Assembly: GCA_050742535.1 (NCBI GenBank)
Contig: JBOGIQ010000104.1
Coordinates: 1 to 17,422, forward strand
Direction of reading: 5' to 3'
DNA from: Gp6-AA40 sp050742535
Lineage (GTDB): Bacteria > Acidobacteriota > Vicinamibacteria > Vicinamibacterales > UBA2999
DNA: 17,422 nt
Part shown: positions 14,795-17,422 of the stretch, piece after piece
Layout of the letters: each line of letters opens with the position of its first letter
How positions within the stretch are numbered: position 1 is the stretch's first letter
Made by a program: the position numbers and the translations under genes
Notes under the pieces: model-generated
What the model was told of the DNA's origin: nothing
The model's input: only the letters and a program-made list of their open reading frames with translations
The model's database searches: none

Positions 14795-16104
14795 GACGCA
14801 CCTCTCGTCTCTTTGAGTCCCAGCACGGATACGCACGACACCAAAGCCGCGAGCGTGATGTAGACGCCCACCGCATTCGACGACCCGAATCTCTCATATA
14901 GCGCCGCGGCGATGAACGGTGCCGGAGCGCCGCCGACGATCGTGCCAAGCGTATTGCTCAGGGAAGCTCCGCTGTAGCGGAGCGATGCCGGAAACAACTC
15001 GGCGAACACCGCAGGCTGCGTGCCGATGTACGCGCCTTGAATGACCAGCATGACGCACAGCGCGACCCAGATGAGCGGAACGGAGCGTGTATCCAGCAGC
15101 GGGAAGAACACGGCCGACCAGACGACGAGCGCACCGTTGCCCCAGAGCATGAAGCGGCGGCGGCCGAGCCGGTCCGACCACCGCGCAAACGTGACGACCG
15201 ATACACCGAAGAGGACCGCCGCGACGAGCAATGGGGCGAGCGTGATCGGCAGCGAGAGGCCCAGCACTCGCGTCGCGTAGGAGACGTAGTAGACGAGCAC
15301 GATGTAGCCGAGCGCGCTGATCCCGGTGTAGCTCCCGGCCGCGAGCAGGACCGTCCTCGCGCTGTTTCTGACGACGTCGATTACCGGAGCGCGGCGCGTG
15401 TGGCCACGGCGCCGAACCTCCGCGAACGCCGGGCTCTCGTCCAGACCGACGCGGACGAACAGTCCGACGCCGATCAGGATGACGCTCGCGAGGAACGGCA
15501 CGCGCCACCCCCAGGCGAGAAAGGCCGCGGGATCGACGAGCACGGACGAGACGAGGAACACGGCGTTCGACAGGACGATCCCAATCGGCAAGCCGAGCGC
15601 GACCACACTGCCATAGAAACCGCGCCGTGCGTCGGGGGCGTGCTCGATCGACATCAGCACGGCCCCTCCCCACTCGCCGCCAAGGGCAAAGCCCTGCAGC
15701 AGCCGGAGCGCGATCAGCAGGGCAGGCGCCCAGATGCCTATCTGCGAGTAGTCGGGCAGCAGGCCGATGCCGAGCGTTGAGAAGCCCATCAGCATCAGCG
15801 ACCAGACGAGCATCGACTTGCGGCCGACGCGATCGCCGAAGTGCCCCATGACGATCCCGCCAATCGGACGCGCGATGAACCCGACGCCGAACGTCAGGAA
15901 TGACGCGAGGATCGCGGCGACCGGCGATATCTGCGGGAAGAACCTCGGGCCGAACACCGTCGCCGCCGCCGTACCGAAAATGAAGAAGTCGTACCACTCG
16001 ATGGTGGTACCGATGGCGCTCGCGACGGCCACCCGTCGTGCATCACGAACCGGCGCGGGCGCGACGACGCCGGTTGGCTCGGTGCTGCTCAATGGACTAC
16101 TCAC
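14791..16104 (-). CDS. MFS transporter, metabolite:H+ symporter (MHS) type
   Basis: This 437-residue integral inner-membrane protein has about 12 predicted transmembrane segments. EWYDFFIFG (36-44) in helix 1 is the hallmark of the MHS family (ProP, ShiA and KgtP relatives), and GHFGDRVGRKSMLVW is the loop 2-3 motif. LQGFALGGEWGGAVL in helix 5 and DRLGRRRFMLWG in the middle loop also fit. Such carriers import organic acids, betaine or shikimate with protons; the substrate here cannot be read from the sequence. GTG 16104 overlaps the upstream stop (GTGA), with AGGAG eleven bases ahead. A longer frame would add about 23 basic residues inside the upstream gene, so it is rejected. As the second gene of the operon it suggests uptake of a product made in the periplasm. 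Confidence 0.9.
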   Translation of the reverse strand: MSSPLSSTEPTGVVAPAPVRDARRVAVASAIGTTIEWYDFFIFGTAAATVFGPRFFPQISPVAAILASFLTFGVGFIARPIGGIVMGHFGDRVGRKSMLVWSLMLMGFSTLGIGLLPDYSQIGIWAPALLIALRLLQGFALGGEWGGAVLMSIEHAPDARRGFYGSVVALGLPIGIVLSNAVFLVSSVLVDPAAFLAWGWRVPFLASVILIGVGLFVRVGLDESPAFAEVRRRGHTRRAPVIDVVRNSARTVLLAAGSYTGISALGYIVLVYYVSYATRVLGLSLPITLAPLLVAAVLFGVSVVTFARWSDRLGRRRFMLWGNGALVVWSAVFFPLLDTRSVPLIWVALCVMLVIQGAYIGTQPAVFAELFPASLRYSGASLSNTLGTIVGGAPAPFIAAALYERFGSSNAVGVYITLAALVSCVSVLGLKETRGAS

Positions 16105-16994
16105 TGTCCCGGTCGCTCCTGGGCGACGCGCCGTTCGAAGTCGGCTGCGGCCGTGGCCAGCTGCCGGGTCCACGCCTGGGCGCCGTTCAGCAGCGGGTGA
16201 GGCCGTTCGCCTTTGCGCATCCGCTCCGCCGTCTGCGCAAACATCGCCTGCGGATGACCGACGAGGACGATGTCCGGCTCGCGTTCGCCTGTCAGCTTGC
16301 GGAATGTGCCTCGGGTGTCTTCGATGACGTTCGTATGGCGCGGATTGTCGATCAGCGGCACGCCCGGATTCGGCGTGGTGGTGGTGAAGAAGGCGACGGA
16401 ATACCGGCGCCCGTCGTCTTCCACTGCAGTCATCCAGATCGTCGCGCCGCGCGTGTGGCCCGGTGCGTGGATCGCGCGCAGCGTGGTGCCGCCGAGCGTG
16501 ACGGTGTCGCCGTCTTTCAGGCGGCGCGACACCGGAGTCGGCTCCCAGCCGACTGCCCCGAGCGCAGAGCTATCGTGCCCGCTTTCGAGCGCCTCCGCGT
16601 CGCCGGTCATCGCCATCACCTGTGCTCCGGTGCGGCGCTGCATCAGCGCGTGTCCCTCGACGTGATCGAAGTGCGCGTGACTGGCCAGGAGGATGCGGAT
16701 ATCGGACACGGCGTAGCCGAGTCGCTCGACGCTGCTGATGATACCGTCGTGCATCTCGGTCGTGCCCGAATCGATCAGGATATGTCCCTGCGCCGTGGCT
16801 ATCAGGTACGACGCGATGTTCGCCGCGCCGACGTAATGGATGTTGCCGACGATCCGGAATGGCGCCACCGGCTGGCTGTAGGCGCCGCTGAACTGCGCAT
16901 ACCACTCACGGGAGAAGAGGCGTGGTCCCTGTGCGCCGACCATCGTCGACAGCACGAGCAGGAATGACAGGGCAGGCAGACACGTGCGACGCAC
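16101..16994 (-). CDS. B3-like metallo-beta-lactamase-fold hydrolase, exported
   Basis: This 297-residue protein has a signal peptide (RRTCLPALSFLLVLSTMVGA, cleavage near GA-QG). Its MBL domain resembles subclass B3: YVGAANIASYLIATAQGHI, then LIDSGTT, then LLASHAHFDHVEG with ligands H106, H108, D110 and H111, then HAPGHTRGATIW with H180, and VGHPQAMF with H247. All six metal ligands are present, so it should be catalytically competent. B3 folds include carbapenemases but also many non-lactamase hydrolases and lactonases, and the operon setting favours a metabolic role. GTG 16994 is chosen because it gives a compact signal and follows a CATAAT box by nine bases. GTG 17036 would add 14 residues. 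Neither has a Shine-Dalgarno. Its stop overlaps the MFS GTG, making it the head of the operon. Confidence 0.85.
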   Translation of the reverse strand: MRRTCLPALSFLLVLSTMVGAQGPRLFSREWYAQFSGAYSQPVAPFRIVGNIHYVGAANIASYLIATAQGHILIDSGTTEMHDGIISSVERLGYAVSDIRILLASHAHFDHVEGHALMQRRTGAQVMAMTGDAEALESGHDSSALGAVGWEPTPVSRRLKDGDTVTLGGTTLRAIHAPGHTRGATIWMTAVEDDGRRYSVAFFTTTTPNPGVPLIDNPRHTNVIEDTRGTFRKLTGEREPDIVLVGHPQAMFAQTAERMRKGERPHPLLNGAQAWTRQLATAAADFERRVAQERPGQ

Positions 16995-17003
16995 GAGTGG
17001 AAC

Positions 17004-17033
17004 ATTATGCGCGCAGTCGTTGCGCAATGCGCA
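17004..17033 (-). promoter_or_regulatory. Candidate promoter and palindromic operator of the eight-gene operon
   Basis: On the minus strand CATAAT (17009-17004) is a good -10 match. It would place transcription only about three bases ahead of GTG 16994, a near-leaderless start. A 13-base perfect palindrome, TGCGCAATGCGCA (17021-17033; two TGCGCA units around one base), covers the -35 region. No good -35 box is seen there, so a regulator could bind the palindrome. The reading depends on the GTG 16994 start being right. Confidence 0.3.
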
Positions 17034-17080
17034 CACCTGCGTGAATTAGACGAAATGTTGATCCCGGATCGTCCTCGCCT

Positions 17081-17422
17081 TCACGCGGGCAGGGCCGGAC
17101 AGACGTCGCCGAGAATGCCGCCGCCGCCGCAGTACTTCACGTCCTGGAGCTGTATCGCGAGCCCGTCTGGATCCGTGAAGTACAGCTCGGGAGTCCCGCC
17201 CTCCGCACCGCCGCGATCGGGCATGCGGAGAGAGATGTAGGTGACGAGCGGCGACCGGCTCTGGCCGCTCTGCTGCTGCAGGCCATAGCTGACCAGAAGC
17301 TTCGTGACGGCCGCCGGATCGAATCCGTCCATGGAAAGGCAGGCATGATCGATCGCCGCTGCCGCTGCCGCCGCCGGCGACGCCGCCCCGCCGGCTCGCG
17401 CGCCCGGCGCACCCCCGCCTCG
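17081..17422 (-). CDS. VOC (glyoxalase-fold) protein, 3' part, runs off right edge
   Basis: The open frame enters from the right edge (113 residues visible). After an Ala/Gly/Arg-rich linker it shows a second vicinal-oxygen-chelate module: AIDHACLSMDGFDPAAVTKL, a central VTYISLRMPD strand, and TPELYFTDPDGLAIQLQDVK with the closing metal-site Glu in PELYFTDP. The C-terminal CGGGGILGDVC end is typical of exported VOC proteins I recall from Acidobacteriota. The His in IDH would be the first ligand of this module. The N-terminal module and any signal peptide are outside the window. The reaction is unknown; the superfamily includes lyases, dioxygenases and resistance proteins. It ends 86 bases before the operon head on the same strand and could be its first gene. 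Confidence 0.8.
   Translation of the reverse strand, partial: RGGGAPGARAGGAASPAAAAAAAIDHACLSMDGFDPAAVTKLLVSYGLQQQSGQSRSPLVTYISLRMPDRGGAEGGTPELYFTDPDGLAIQLQDVKYCGGGGILGDVCPALPA

Noticed and set aside
15037..15780. Plus-strand frame of 247 residues opposite the MFS gene
   Set aside because: The product is a highly charged Asp/Arg/Glu repeat-like sequence, as expected from the antisense of transmembrane codons.

Overview
The window is GC-rich DNA, densely packed with genes for exported proteins. The mix is a DUF1552 protein, an ankyrin-repeat protein with Gly/Ala-rich inserts, a GH95 fucosidase, a DUF1080 protein, two DUF6152 proteins and two NIF3-like proteins. It points to an uncultured Acidobacteriota, most likely the Vicinamibacteria (subdivision 6). 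That placement is inferred from gene content; no rRNA or other marker gene is present. I found no mobile element, CRISPR array or RNA gene, and no gap longer than about 155 bases.

Layout. (1) Bases 1-3544, + strand: the 3' end of a DUF1552 gene, a Tat-type metallo-beta-lactamase-fold protein that has lost part of its metal site, and a secreted ankyrin protein. (2) Bases 3654-5083: two nucleotidyltransferase cassettes facing each other. One is decayed (+), with an overlapping 52-residue ORF. The other looks intact (-), with a small partner protein and a near-leaderless promoter. (3) Bases 5169-5819, - strand: a probable outer-membrane beta-barrel. (4) Bases 5942-9954, + strand: a three-gene unit of a large secreted GFWxGD protein, DUF6152 and a GH95 alpha-L-fucosidase. 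(5) Bases 9965-16994, - strand: an eight-gene unit. In transcription order it holds a B3-like metallo-beta-lactamase-fold protein, an MHS-type MFS transporter, two NIF3-like proteins, a GFWxGD lipoprotein, DUF6152, a SnoaL-like protein and a DUF1080 (3-keto-glycoside hydrolase-type) protein. (6) Bases 17081-17422, - strand: the 3' part of a VOC (glyoxalase-fold) gene.

The first five genes of the eight-gene unit are joined by four-base stop/start overlaps (GTGA or ATGA), which is strong evidence for one translationally coupled operon. The pair GFWxGD protein then DUF6152 occurs twice, once per strand, each followed downstream by putative carbohydrate-active proteins. The two units converge with only ten bases between them.

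Three points deserve most attention. Both DUF6152 proteins have a predicted signal-peptidase site directly before a conserved His-His-Ser-Phe, so the mature proteins would start with histidine, as in histidine-brace copper proteins. The two NIF3-like genes form a pair: one has a Tat signal but lacks the metal-ligand histidines, the other keeps the ligands but has no signal. That suggests a mixed complex and possible Tat hitch-hiking. The MBL-fold/MHS/NIF3/GFWxGD/DUF6152/SnoaL/DUF1080 operon as a whole looks like an uncharacterised uptake and envelope-processing pathway. Its substrate cannot be read from the sequence.
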